From Arthrobacter bambusae (GTDB lineage Bacteria; Actinomycetota; Actinomycetes; Actinomycetales; Micrococcaceae), in NCBI RefSeq assembly GCF_030812595.1, contig NZ_JAUSSZ010000004.1:62001-126000 (forward strand): a DNA stretch of 64,000 nucleotides. Direction: 5' to 3'. Under the pieces are notes generated by a model. It worked only from the letters and a program-made list of their open reading frames with translations. It was not told the DNA's origin and did no database searches. This document shows positions 41,346-53,100 of this stretch, in pieces. The position numbers and the translations under genes were made by a program. How positions within the stretch are numbered: the first letter of the stretch is position 1; every line of letters begins with the position of its first letter.

Positions 41346-42083
41346 TTAGACTTGACTGCGGAGCTGAGCTACCGCGTCATCGATGGCTCCATCAAACACG
41401 ACGTTCCCGTGCTTGAGAACGACGCCTCGATCGCAAATACGGGAAACGAGTTCAAGGTCGTGGCTGACCACGACGAGGGTTTTCCCCGCCGCAGAGAGCT
41501 CCTTGATCCTGGCGAGGCACTTACGCTGAAACGGCTCGTCTCCGACTGCCAGTATCTCGTCCACGAGGAAAACCTCGGGATCCGTGTGAACGGCGACTGA
41601 GAACGCAAGGCGAAGGTACATTCCGGAGGAATAGAACCTGACCTCCGTGTCGATGAACTCCCCGATCTCGGAAAACTCCACGATGGAGTCGAATTGTTCG
41701 TCGATCTGGGCTTCCGTCATGCCCAGGATCGCGCCATTCAGGTAGACGTTTTCCCGGCCCGACAGGTCATGATGAAACCCTGCGCCTACCTCGATCAGGC
41801 CTGCGACTCTACCTCGCGTCCGTACAGATCCACTGTCAGGCAACATGACGCCTGAAATGTGCTTGAGCAGCGTGGACTTGCCGGATCCATTCAAACCCAA
41901 CAGCGCGACAGTCTCACCTTGCTGGATTTCAAGATCGACATCGTGAAGAGCATGGAACTTCTTCGAGATGTCGCCCTTGCGGCCGGTGACGAGCCAGACA
42001 ATTGCCTCCTTCAGGGAGCGCGTATGCCTCAGCACGAACTGCTTATTTAGTTTCTGAACTTCAATTGCAACAGACATCGTCAC
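41346..42083 (-). CDS. wzt: ABC transporter ATPase for polysaccharide export (Wzt-like)
   Basis: A 245-residue nucleotide-binding subunit with Walker A LLGLNGSGKSTLL, the Q-loop region, signature YSSGMYLRLAFSVAVHTD, Walker B VFLVDEILAVGDEPF and switch VVVSHDLELV. It starts with about 35 residues (LNKQFVLRHTRSLKEAIVWL) as in RfbE/TagH-type exporters and lacks the C-terminal carbohydrate-binding domain of some Wzt proteins. With the permease Wzm it exports a complete lipid-linked polysaccharide, such as galactan. Its ATG overlaps the wzm stop by 4 nt. It is the last gene of the glf-glfT2-wzm-wzt operon. Confidence 0.93.
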   Translation of the reverse strand: MTMSVAIEVQKLNKQFVLRHTRSLKEAIVWLVTGRKGDISKKFHALHDVDLEIQQGETVALLGLNGSGKSTLLKHISGVMLPDSGSVRTRGRVAGLIEVGAGFHHDLSGRENVYLNGAILGMTEAQIDEQFDSIVEFSEIGEFIDTEVRFYSSGMYLRLAFSVAVHTDPEVFLVDEILAVGDEPFQRKCLARIKELSAAGKTLVVVSHDLELVSRICDRGVVLKHGNVVFDGAIDDAVAQLRSQV

Positions 42084-42969
42084 AGCTCCTGCGCGAATCG
42101 GCCCTCAAGCCGGCGGAACGCCCACTGGCCGAGAATAAGAACTGCAAGGGAAACCACGATTCCCACGGGGACCCACAGGGGCAGAAGATTCGGCGGCATG
42201 GGGGCGGTTTCATCTGTGGTCGGAAGCCAGAAGGCATAATGGAATGCTTCGACGCCGATCGTAATGGGATTTGTCTGGTAGACGGCGTACCAGCTCGCGC
42301 CGAGTTTGCTCTGCACCATGGTCCAGGAGTACATGATGGGTGAAGTCCAAGTCGCAACCATCAGCAGCATGTCGACGATGTTCTCTGAGTCCCTGAAATA
42401 GACATTCGCAGAGCCAAAGAGGAGTCCTAAACCAGTAGCCAACATGGCTACGATTACGAAACCCGCAATGGCTGCGACGAGCTGCAGCAGGCTCGGGTGC
42501 CACCCGGCGAAGACGCAGGCGACAACCAGCACAATCAACTGCGGAATGAAATGTACGGCGGAAACCCAGACCGAGGCAACGGGGAAAAGCTCACGTGGCA
42601 GGTAGATCTTCTTGATAAGCCCACCGTTGCCCACAATGGAACGGGCTGCGTTGCTGAGCGCCTCGGTGAAAAAGTTGATCAGAACGATTCCGGAGAACAA
42701 GTACACGGCGTAGTTGGCCAAACCATCCGGGTTTCGAGCGCTCTTCTCGAGTCCCAGAAATACGCCCAAGGCAATGTAAAAGACGAGAAACTGGACGCCC
42801 GGCTTTACGTAGGACCAAAGAAGCCCAAGAACCGACCCCTTGTAGCGGATCTGCAGTTCCTTCCGAACAAGGAGTTTGAGCAGGAATCGCTGCCTGAACA
42901 CGTCCGTGAGACCGCCCCCCACGCCCGGACGGACGAGCGGGGCGGTCTCGTTGAAATCACTCGCAGTTG

Positions 42970-42973
<4 letters not shown>
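42080..42973 (-). CDS. wzm: ABC-2 type polysaccharide export permease (Wzm-like)
   Basis: A 297-residue membrane protein from GTG 42973, which overlaps the glfT2 stop as GTGA and has GGAAAAGG upstream. Six membrane segments occupy about 45-280. The start (DVFRQRFLLKLLVRKELQIR, then YKGSVLGLLWSYVKPGVQFL) is the standard pattern of ABC-2 O-antigen, teichoic-acid and galactan exporters, and LPRELFPVASVWVSAVHF is a further typical segment. It pairs with the ATPase encoded next. A longer frame up to 43030 exists but would overlap glfT2 by 61 nt. Confidence 0.92.
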
Positions 42974-46280
<3,307 letters not shown>

Positions 46281-46299
46281 CTACCCGGCGAACACAGCG

Positions 46300-46308
46300 T
46301 TATCCACA
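46300..46308 (+). promoter_or_regulatory. DnaA box, perfect match
   Basis: TTATCCACA occurs in the divergent region between glf and the FHA-FtsK gene. It is one of three perfect boxes in the window, all intergenic (see also 21075 and 60065). Confidence 0.5.
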
Positions 46309-46391
46309 TAGGCCAACCGGCCGGGAACACCCGCTCCACATCACAAATATCGTGGAGATCATCAGTCGCCCGAGCCGAAGGAGCGGACACG

Positions 46392-49300
46392 GTGACATTC
46401 CATTGCACCCTTGTCCGGGGCCCGTTTGCATTGCTGCACGGCGAACCCGTCGAGCTGGCTTTAGCCGCCGGCAACGGCACCCCTGGCGCCGTTGTCGAGG
46501 CTGCCGTCGCGGACGAGTTCGGCACGGGAAAACTGACAGTCGATGGGCTTCCACTCAGCGTTCTTACCGTGGGCTCTGCGCCACTCATGTCCGGAGCTGT
46601 GTTGGTCGACGGGGCCGGCTCGGAGGCGCGGGACGCCCCCGACGTCGAACGCCGTCCTGCGGCGTTGTCCTTGCTGGTGCACACCGGACCTGCCGCGGGC
46701 CTGGTAATTCCACTGGAACGTGGAAGCTACAGGATCGGCAGGAGCAAGGCGGATGTTTGCCTCCCGGATCCTGATGTTTCCCGTGTTCACGCCGTCCTGA
46801 CGATCTCGGAGAAATCCGTCACCGTAACCGACCACGGTAGCGCGAACGGAACCATCGTGGATGGGCGCAAAGTCCGCTCCGCCACTCTCTCAACCGCCTC
46901 CAGGTTCCGATGTGGCGGCTCTGTCATGTCGGTGGTTTTCGGCGGTGGAGGATCGGGAACGGAGTTATTGGAGGAAGCAGGGCTGGGCATCGCAGAACCG
47001 CTCTCGGTGCAGCGGCGCAGTGATGCGGGCGGCCGCGCCCACGTTCTTCTCGCGGCCGGGCTTCCCTTTTTGCTGGGCGTTGGAATGGCCCTGGCCACCG
47101 GCATGTGGATGTTCCTCGGCTTCACCGCAATTTCTGCCATCGCGGTCCTGGCCCCGGCCATCTCGGGAAGACGCGACCGCCGCCTCCTGGCTGCCGCGAT
47201 CGCCGCGGCTGTCGAACAAGACCGCGCCCGACGACGGCGGTGCTCGCCGTCCGCCGCGGAGCTCGCCCATGCCGTCCGCCCAGCTGCTCTCCCCTCAGGA
47301 GGGCACGGGCGAATGCAGGTGGCGCAGGCACCGGTGGGCTGCCACGATGTCTGGCTCAGACTTGGCACCACTCCGCAGAACGCCCGGGTTGCGCTCGATC
47401 CGGCTGACCCAGGATTCCAGCCACCGCCGTTGGGCCCGGTTCCGGTCCTTCTGGATCCCTCTATCCAGGCCGTTTCCTTCGCCGGACCAGAAGCCAAGGT
47501 GCAAGGAATGTTCAGATTTCTGCTCATGCAACTAGCGGCCTTTCCCAGCGCAAGCAATGTCCCTGTCCTCGTCCACGGACCGATCGCCCACTTGCCCTTG
47601 AGCGCCCGGTTCCTCCCCCGCGTCACCTTGACCACCGACCCCGCTTCAGCCGCGGCCGCCCTTTCCATGCTCGCGGAGGGACCCGGAGTACTGCTTCTGG
47701 TGGGACCCGAAAGCGACCCAGCCGTCGACCCACTCCGGCTAACGGCAATCGGATCCGGCTGGAGAATCTTCCAGCGCACGGCGAGAGGAGACAAAGGCGG
47801 CTCCACGGTCGAACTGTGGAACAAGCGGGCCGTCCTCCGCTCGCATCTTTCAGAAACGGAATTCGACCCCGACCTCGTCCCGCACCCGGTCTTCGACCGC
47901 TACTGCCGCTGGTTGGCAAGAGCGCCGCACCTGGCGACTGGAAGGGTCCCGCTGGTTCCCGCGAGCTGCCAGCTGGCCGAGCTGCTTCCCTATGAGCCCT
48001 CAATGATCACGGACCGCTGGAATGCATCTTCAATACGCGCAGGGCTATCCGCGGTCATCGGCAAGGGCGCCGACGGACCTCGGTCCCTGGACCTGGTTTC
48101 GGACGGCCCGCATCTCCTCGTTGCTGGAACCACGGGGTCTGGAAAGTCCGAACTTCTGCGCACGATCGTGTCGGCGATCTCGCTGACCCACAGCCCGGAC
48201 AAGGTCAACTTCCTGTTCGTTGATTTCAAGGGAGGTTCGGGGCTCGGGCCATTGGTCGACCTCCCGCACTGCGCTGGAATGCTCACGGACCTCAGCGAAC
48301 ACGAGCTCGAACGTACGCTTTCGTCCCTACGCGCCGAAATTCGGAGGCGGGAAGCGATCCTTGCCAGGGCGGGCGTCCCTGATCTGCCCGCATACTGGGC
48401 CAAGGACGGAGGCGGGGCCGGACGGAAAAACCAATTTCCAGTGCTGGCCCGTTTAGTCCTTGTGATCGACGAATTCAGGATGCTCATTGACGACGCCCCG
48501 GATGCCCTGGCCGAATTGATGCGGATCGCCACCCTTGGCCGGTCCTTGGGCATCCACCTGATCATGGCAACGCAACGTCCGCAGGGCGCGCTGAATGCGG
48601 ACATCCGGGCCAACGTCACCACCAGCATTGCTCTTCGCGTCCAGTCAGAGATGGAATCCCGGGACGTCATCAACTCTCCGGCAGCGGCATGGATTCCAGT
48701 ATCGCTACCTGGCCGCGCCTACATGGTTCGTGGACTAGAGGATGTGGGCCCCTTTCAGTGCGCGACTCTCGCCGGCACTGAAACAACCCGGCCGCTGACG
48801 AAGGCCGGTACTCCGCCGGAAGCAGGGTCCCTCCGCTTTGGCGGTTGGACCGAAACTGCAGACACAGAGACCCATGGTTCGATTGTGTTGCCCACAGAAG
48901 CCGCGCGGCCCATCATCCAGGCGATCGTGCAGGCTTGGGGCTTTCAGGGAGGTCGACCGATCCGTAAACCTGTTGCACGTCCGCTTCCTGAGTCCATTTC
49001 GTTTAGCGATTCCTTCGGCATGCCGGCAATGCCCGCAATGACGCCAGTGACCGCAATGACAGGCAAGCACGCCGCAGCCAGAACGCCAGCAAGCCCGACA
49101 GCCTACCTCGGCTTGGCGGACTTGCCCACGCAGCAACGGGTTGCCGGCCTGTGCTGGACACCGATGGTCCACGGGAACCTGGGACTCGTTGGTCCTCCTG
49201 CAAGCGGAGTCGAAGATAGCTGCCGGGCAGCAGCGGCGGCGCTTGTTGGAGGTACCGAGGAACTCCACGTGTATGTCCTTGACGGGGACGGATCCTTCAC

Positions 49301-50453
49301 CGATGTGGAAGCCCAGGGACGCGTAGGGGCAATAGCGTCCCTCCGGGACGTCAGAAGGGGCGTCCGCATCCTGGAGAGGCTCGCGGCTGAAATGTCGGCG
49401 CGGCAATCCCTCGGGACTGTCCTCGGGCTAGTTCCCCTTCTCGTGATCATTTCGAGCTGGGGTTCGTGGGTCTCCGAGTTGCGCGCCGGCCCGCTCGCCT
49501 GGGCCGAGGACCTTGTCCACGCCATGGTCCGCGATGGACCGAAGTCGGGACTGGCCGTTCTTGTCACGGGCGACCGCGAACTGGTTGCGTCGCGTATGTT
49601 TGCGTCAATCCCAAACCGCGCATATTTTCCCGCCGGGAGCACGGAAGAAGGGCGGTTGGCGTGGCCGCGTTTCGCGGAAATGAAGCCGCTGAGGGGCCGG
49701 GCTGTGGTGAGTGGCAACTTTATTGAAGTCGACGCTGCCGTCGGTCAGCTCGTGACACCGCCGCCGAACACGGCATGGCCGTACTGCGAGCCCCGTCAGC
49801 CTGCACGGCGCCCATTCCGGGTGGATCCCTTGCCGCAGTTCATTCGGGCTTCGGATCTCGCGGCGGACAGCCGGGCCGCACCCACTGCTGATTCCCGCGC
49901 TCGAGCGCCGGCGTCGGTACTGCTCGGGGTTGGAGGGGACGAACACGAACCTGTTTGGATCACGCTGCCGCGATCAGCCGTCTTCCTCACCGTCGGCACC
50001 CCCGGTTCCGGCAAATCGTCTTTGCTTACGGCACTGCGTCTCCTCAATCCAGGCCATCAGTGGCGGACAGCACCCCATGGGGTCGATCCTGATGCCTTTT
50101 GGACGGAATTCCACCGGGATGCACGCCGGAAGCTCGTGGGTGCAGCAGTCATCCCCCTGGTGGACGACGCCGACCGCCTGAGCAGCGAAACCGGCGTCCT
50201 CCTCGCTGAACTCCCCGCCATGGGTTTCACCGTGGTGGCAACTGCGGGGCACAGCCCGGCCCTCCCGCAGCGGACGCCTCTTGCTTCCCTGGCCCGTAAC
50301 CACGGAAGTGGCATTCTCCTGGGGAATCGAGCGCCTAACGCCGGAGACTTCTTCGGCGTGCGCGTCGGGGTCGACCACGCGGCGCCGCCTGGTCGTGCTG
50401 TTCTGATCGATAACGGGGAAACACGGTGTCTCCAGATCGCAGCTCCAGACTGA
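46392..50453 (+). CDS. FHA-FtsK/SpoIIIE ATPase, EccC/EssC-like
   Basis: A 1353-residue protein from GTG 46392 (AAGGAG 8 nt upstream; the longer frame is antisense to glf). An N-terminal beta domain is followed by an FHA domain (about 105-170: YRIGRSKADV, SRVHAVL, GSANGTIVDG), two membrane helices (about 215-258), and three FtsK/HerA-type ATPase modules. The first has Walker A GTTGSGKS (579-586) and Walker B LVLVIDEFRMLI; the second has GPPASGVEDS (from 934) and lacks the Lys; the third has GTPGSGKS (1202-1209). This is the EssC/EccC arrangement of type VII secretion motors. No WXG100 substrate or other secretion gene is in the window, so it is an orphan or has distant partners. Confidence 0.88.
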   Translation: MTFHCTLVRGPFALLHGEPVELALAAGNGTPGAVVEAAVADEFGTGKLTVDGLPLSVLTVGSAPLMSGAVLVDGAGSEARDAPDVERRPAALSLLVHTGPAAGLVIPLERGSYRIGRSKADVCLPDPDVSRVHAVLTISEKSVTVTDHGSANGTIVDGRKVRSATLSTASRFRCGGSVMSVVFGGGGSGTELLEEAGLGIAEPLSVQRRSDAGGRAHVLLAAGLPFLLGVGMALATGMWMFLGFTAISAIAVLAPAISGRRDRRLLAAAIAAAVEQDRARRRRCSPSAAELAHAVRPAALPSGGHGRMQVAQAPVGCHDVWLRLGTTPQNARVALDPADPGFQPPPLGPVPVLLDPSIQAVSFAGPEAKVQGMFRFLLMQLAAFPSASNVPVLVHGPIAHLPLSARFLPRVTLTTDPASAAAALSMLAEGPGVLLLVGPESDPAVDPLRLTAIGSGWRIFQRTARGDKGGSTVELWNKRAVLRSHLSETEFDPDLVPHPVFDRYCRWLARAPHLATGRVPLVPASCQLAELLPYEPSMITDRWNASSIRAGLSAVIGKGADGPRSLDLVSDGPHLLVAGTTGSGKSELLRTIVSAISLTHSPDKVNFLFVDFKGGSGLGPLVDLPHCAGMLTDLSEHELERTLSSLRAEIRRREAILARAGVPDLPAYWAKDGGGAGRKNQFPVLARLVLVIDEFRMLIDDAPDALAELMRIATLGRSLGIHLIMATQRPQGALNADIRANVTTSIALRVQSEMESRDVINSPAAAWIPVSLPGRAYMVRGLEDVGPFQCATLAGTETTRPLTKAGTPPEAGSLRFGGWTETADTETHGSIVLPTEAARPIIQAIVQAWGFQGGRPIRKPVARPLPESISFSDSFGMPAMPAMTPVTAMTGKHAAARTPASPTAYLGLADLPTQQRVAGLCWTPMVHGNLGLVGPPASGVEDSCRAAAAALVGGTEELHVYVLDGDGSFTDVEAQGRVGAIASLRDVRRGVRILERLAAEMSARQSLGTVLGLVPLLVIISSWGSWVSELRAGPLAWAEDLVHAMVRDGPKSGLAVLVTGDRELVASRMFASIPNRAYFPAGSTEEGRLAWPRFAEMKPLRGRAVVSGNFIEVDAAVGQLVTPPPNTAWPYCEPRQPARRPFRVDPLPQFIRASDLAADSRAAPTADSRARAPASVLLGVGGDEHEPVWITLPRSAVFLTVGTPGSGKSSLLTALRLLNPGHQWRTAPHGVDPDAFWTEFHRDARRKLVGAAVIPLVDDADRLSSETGVLLAELPAMGFTVVATAGHSPALPQRTPLASLARNHGSGILLGNRAPNAGDFFGVRVGVDHAAPPGRAVLIDNGETRCLQIAAPD

Positions 50454-50478
50454 GAAGATGCGCCGAAGCGAAGAACAG

Positions 50479-50973
50479 TCAGAGTGCGGCGCGGGATCCG
50501 CCCGTTCGGGACGCGAAGGCAATGACCCGCTTGTCGAACAAAAAGACAATCCCGGCGAGAGCCGGCACCAGCATGGCCAGGCCTTCGAGAACCAGCCCTC
50601 CGGTCAGGGTGGGAACCCCGATTGTCAGGGCAAATAGCTGGGCGACCAACGCAGGCGCCCGGGTCCAACGGTAGCCACGGAACAGGAAGTGCCCCACCGC
50701 GAACAACAAAGCAGAAAAGGCCAGCAGAAGCCCCAAGGTAAATACCGCTCCCCAGAACGAGGCCACCGGAGCCCCGGTCACCAGCTCATATATATACAGT
50801 GCGCCGGCGGCCAATAGTGCGAGCGCCTCCAGTACAACCACGATGGAAATAACGACGATTCCCACAGGACGCGTTGCAGGGCCAGCTCCGCCAGGGCTGC
50901 CGTGGCCGGTCCCTTGGCCGTCCTCGCCGGGAGCCGCATGGTCATGATCGGGGTTCAGAGGGGGTCTTGACAC
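50479..50973 (-). CDS. Small four-helix membrane protein
   Basis: A 164-residue protein with a disordered, His/Asp/Gly-rich N-terminus (about 1-36) and four membrane helices (VGIVVISIVVVLEALALLAA, about 37-60; about 70-92; about 103-122; LVLEGLAMLVPALAGIVFLF). It belongs by appearance to small actinobacterial membrane proteins of unknown role that lie next to whiB1-type genes. GTG 50973 is the likely start, with no strong ribosome-binding site. It converges with the FHA-FtsK gene at its 3' end and diverges from whiB. Confidence 0.75.
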   Translation of the reverse strand: MSRPPLNPDHDHAAPGEDGQGTGHGSPGGAGPATRPVGIVVISIVVVLEALALLAAGALYIYELVTGAPVASFWGAVFTLGLLLAFSALLFAVGHFLFRGYRWTRAPALVAQLFALTIGVPTLTGGLVLEGLAMLVPALAGIVFLFDKRVIAFASRTGGSRAAL

Positions 50974-51106
50974 ACTGGCACACTACCGGACATAGTCGAA
51001 TACCTGTGAGTAGATCGGCAGCCAGTGTGATGCATCGCTCATGGTTTCAAACGCTTGAACCCCTTGTTTACATGGCGTTAACATGACACGCTTGACTCAG
51101 ATGACC

Positions 51107-51129
51107 AAGGGGGCCCAATGGGTCCCCTT
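51107..51129. other. Hairpin in the whiB upstream region
   Basis: An inverted repeat with arms AAGGGG-G-CCC and GGG-T-CCCCTT around AAT, giving an 10-bp stem plus a G-T pair. It lies 72 nt before whiB. It could end a divergent minor transcript or be a structure in the whiB leader. Confidence 0.45.
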
Positions 51130-51144
51130 TCCTATGAAGCCTCT

Positions 51145-51160
51145 CGTGAATATTTTCACA
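51145..51160 (+). promoter_or_regulatory. CRP/GlxR-type cAMP receptor site upstream of whiB
   Basis: CGTGA, six bases, TCACA matches the consensus TGTGA-N6-TCACA at nine of ten positions, and the inner bases extend the symmetry (GTGAA-TATT-TTCAC). It ends 41 nt before the whiB start codon. Mycobacterium tuberculosis whiB1 is known to be controlled by CRP (Rv3676) and cAMP through sites in this position. Confidence 0.7.
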
Positions 51161-51201
51161 AAAGGCTTAACTAGTACTCACGAATGGAGTGACTGATCAG
51201 C

Positions 51202-51450
51202 ATGGATTGGCGTAACCGCGCAGCCTGCCTTGACAAGGACCCGGAGCTTTTCTTCCCAGTAGGCAACACCGGACCTGCGCTTCTCCAGATCGAGGAAGCG
51301 AAGAGTGTCTGCCGCCGCTGTCCCGTCGTGGACACATGCCTTCAGTGGGCCCTCGAATCGGGCCAGGACGCCGGCGTCTGGGGCGGTATGAGCGAAGACG
51401 AACGGCGCGCACTCAAGCGCCGCGCCGCCCGCGCACGCCGCGCTTCCTAA
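51202..51450 (+). CDS. whiB1: WhiB-family iron-sulphur regulator (WhiB1/WblE type)
   Basis: An 82-residue protein with the four cluster-binding Cys in WhiB order (Cys9, Cys37, Cys40, Cys46: AAC, VCRRCPVVDTC), the GVWGGMSEDERRALKRR motif (turn plus basic C-terminus) that contacts DNA, and a short sequence before the first Cys. WhiB1 binds a [4Fe-4S] cluster, reacts with nitric oxide and joins the housekeeping sigma factor. In Mycobacterium whiB1 lies next to the gene of PdtaS, as here. A CRP-like site lies just upstream. The length and motifs match WhiB1/WblE rather than WhiB2 or WhiB7. Confidence 0.95.
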   Translation: MDWRNRAACLDKDPELFFPVGNTGPALLQIEEAKSVCRRCPVVDTCLQWALESGQDAGVWGGMSEDERRALKRRAARARRAS

Positions 51451-51505
51451 GGATCTGAGGCTGACAAGGTCCTGAGGCTGACAAAGCACAGCGCCTGAGG
51501 CAAGA

Positions 51506-51557
51506 GAACATACGAGGATGGCCCGGACCGAAAGGTCCGGGCCATCCTCGTATGTTC
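51506..51557. terminator. Perfect 24-bp hairpin between whiB and pdtaS
   Basis: Two perfectly complementary 24-nt arms flank a GAAA loop (left arm 51506-51529, right arm 51534-51557). The upper stem is GC-rich (GGCCCGGACC) and the lower part mixed. No T tract follows on either strand. It lies between convergent genes and probably stops both transcripts. Confidence 0.8.
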
Positions 51558-51598
51558 GATCCGCGGTTATCGACAGGGCTGGCTGCCTGGTGCCCGAG

Positions 51599-53068
51599 TC
51601 AGCTTCGCTCCAGGTTCAGGACAATCTCGACGGCGGTGCCACCGCCGTCGCGCGGCATCCACTGGATGCTGCCGCCCAACTCGCTCGTGACAAGTGTCCG
51701 CACGATCTGAAGGCCAAGACCCTCCGTATACGATCCCTCGGGCAATCCAACGCCGTCATCGGCGATCGTCACGGTCAGGAGTTCATCGCCCCGCTCCCCC
51801 TTGGAACGATCTGCCATCAGCCACACGGTTCCGGCCCGCCCCTCAAGGCCGTGCTCCACGGCATTCGTCACGAGCTCATTGATGACCAGCGCAAGCGGAG
51901 TCGCGAAGTCGCTCGGCAATTCGCCGAACAAGCCTGCCCGCTCAGTCCGGACGTGCTGCGAAGGGGACGCCACTTCTGCCGAGAGCCGGAACTGGCGTCC
52001 GATGAGTTCATCGAAATCAACGCTCTGCGTAAGCCCCTGCGAAAGCGTCTCGTGCACCAACGCAATCGTCGCCACTCGCCGCATTGCCTGTTCCAGTCCC
52101 TGCTTCGCCTCATCGCTGACCATTCGTCGCGACTGCATGCGCAGCAAAGCAGCCACCGTCTGCAGATTGTTTTTGACGCGGTGGTGGATTTCACGAATCG
52201 TGGCGTCCTTGGTCACCAGCTCGAGCTCACGGCGTCGCAGTTCGGACACGTCGCGGCACAAAACCAAGGCACCGAAGCGATGCTTCTCGTCGCGCAACGG
52301 AATCGCGCGCAACGACAGGCTGACACCGCGGGACTCAATTTCGCTCCGCCACGGCATTCGACCGGTCACCACCAGTGGCAACGTCTCGTCCACCATCCGC
52401 CGATCCTTGAGGAGTCCAGCGGTTACTTCCGCGAGCGAACGTCCTTCCAGGGTCTCCACTTCGCCGAGGCGACGGAATGCAGAGACGCCGTTCGGACTCG
52501 CGTACTGGACGATCCCATCGGCGTCGAGCCTGATGAGGCCGTCACCAACGCGGGGAGCGCCACGGCGGGAACCCGTCGGTGAAGCGAAGTCCGGCCATAG
52601 GCCCAGCGTGCCCATGCGGAGCAGGTCGTAGGCGCATTGCCTGTACGTAAGCTCCAGCCGTGACGGCATCCGTGAACTGGAAAGGTCCATGTGCGACGTG
52701 ACGACGGCAAGGGTCCGTCCGTTCCTGACCATGGGCACCGCTTCGACCCGCAGGGCCATCTCGCTGCTCCAGCTCGTTTCGCTGGAGCGTTCGATGGAAC
52801 GGCTGGACCACGCCTTGTCTACCAACGGTTGCAGGTCCGAACGGATCCCTTCCCCGACGAAATCCGCATGGAACACGGTGTGGCTCGTCGACGGCCTGAC
52901 GTGTGCAAGCGCGATGTAGCCGAATTCAGGATGCGGAAACCATAGGGCCAAGTCCGCGAACGCCAGGTCGGCGACCATCTGCCAGTCGCCGACCAGGAGG
53001 TGCAGCCATTCGGCATCTCCAGGCCCGAAATCAGCGTGCTCCCTGATGGGGTCTGTAAAGATTGCCAC
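51599..53068 (-). CDS. pdtaS: Sensor histidine kinase PdtaS-like
   Basis: A 489-residue cytosolic kinase. Order: N-terminal GAF-like sensor domain (about 5-150), PAS domain (about 170-285, IRLDADGIVQYASPNGVSAF), then a HisKA_2 dimerisation domain with EIHHRVKNNLQTVAALLRMQ (phospho-His about residue 295) and the HATPase domain (VINELVTNAVEHG, IADDGVGLP, GLGLQIVRTLV). The architecture and RVKNNLQT motif are those of PdtaS, which phosphorylates the ANTAR-type RNA-binding regulator PdtaR in actinobacteria; PdtaR is not in this window. GTG start with GGAGGTG. whiB1 is the neighbour, as in Mycobacterium. Confidence 0.93.
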   Translation of the reverse strand: MAIFTDPIREHADFGPGDAEWLHLLVGDWQMVADLAFADLALWFPHPEFGYIALAHVRPSTSHTVFHADFVGEGIRSDLQPLVDKAWSSRSIERSSETSWSSEMALRVEAVPMVRNGRTLAVVTSHMDLSSSRMPSRLELTYRQCAYDLLRMGTLGLWPDFASPTGSRRGAPRVGDGLIRLDADGIVQYASPNGVSAFRRLGEVETLEGRSLAEVTAGLLKDRRMVDETLPLVVTGRMPWRSEIESRGVSLSLRAIPLRDEKHRFGALVLCRDVSELRRRELELVTKDATIREIHHRVKNNLQTVAALLRMQSRRMVSDEAKQGLEQAMRRVATIALVHETLSQGLTQSVDFDELIGRQFRLSAEVASPSQHVRTERAGLFGELPSDFATPLALVINELVTNAVEHGLEGRAGTVWLMADRSKGERGDELLTVTIADDGVGLPEGSYTEGLGLQIVRTLVTSELGGSIQWMPRDGGGTAVEIVLNLERS

Positions 53069-53100
53069 TGCACCTCCATATGACGCCCGGGGTTGTTCCC

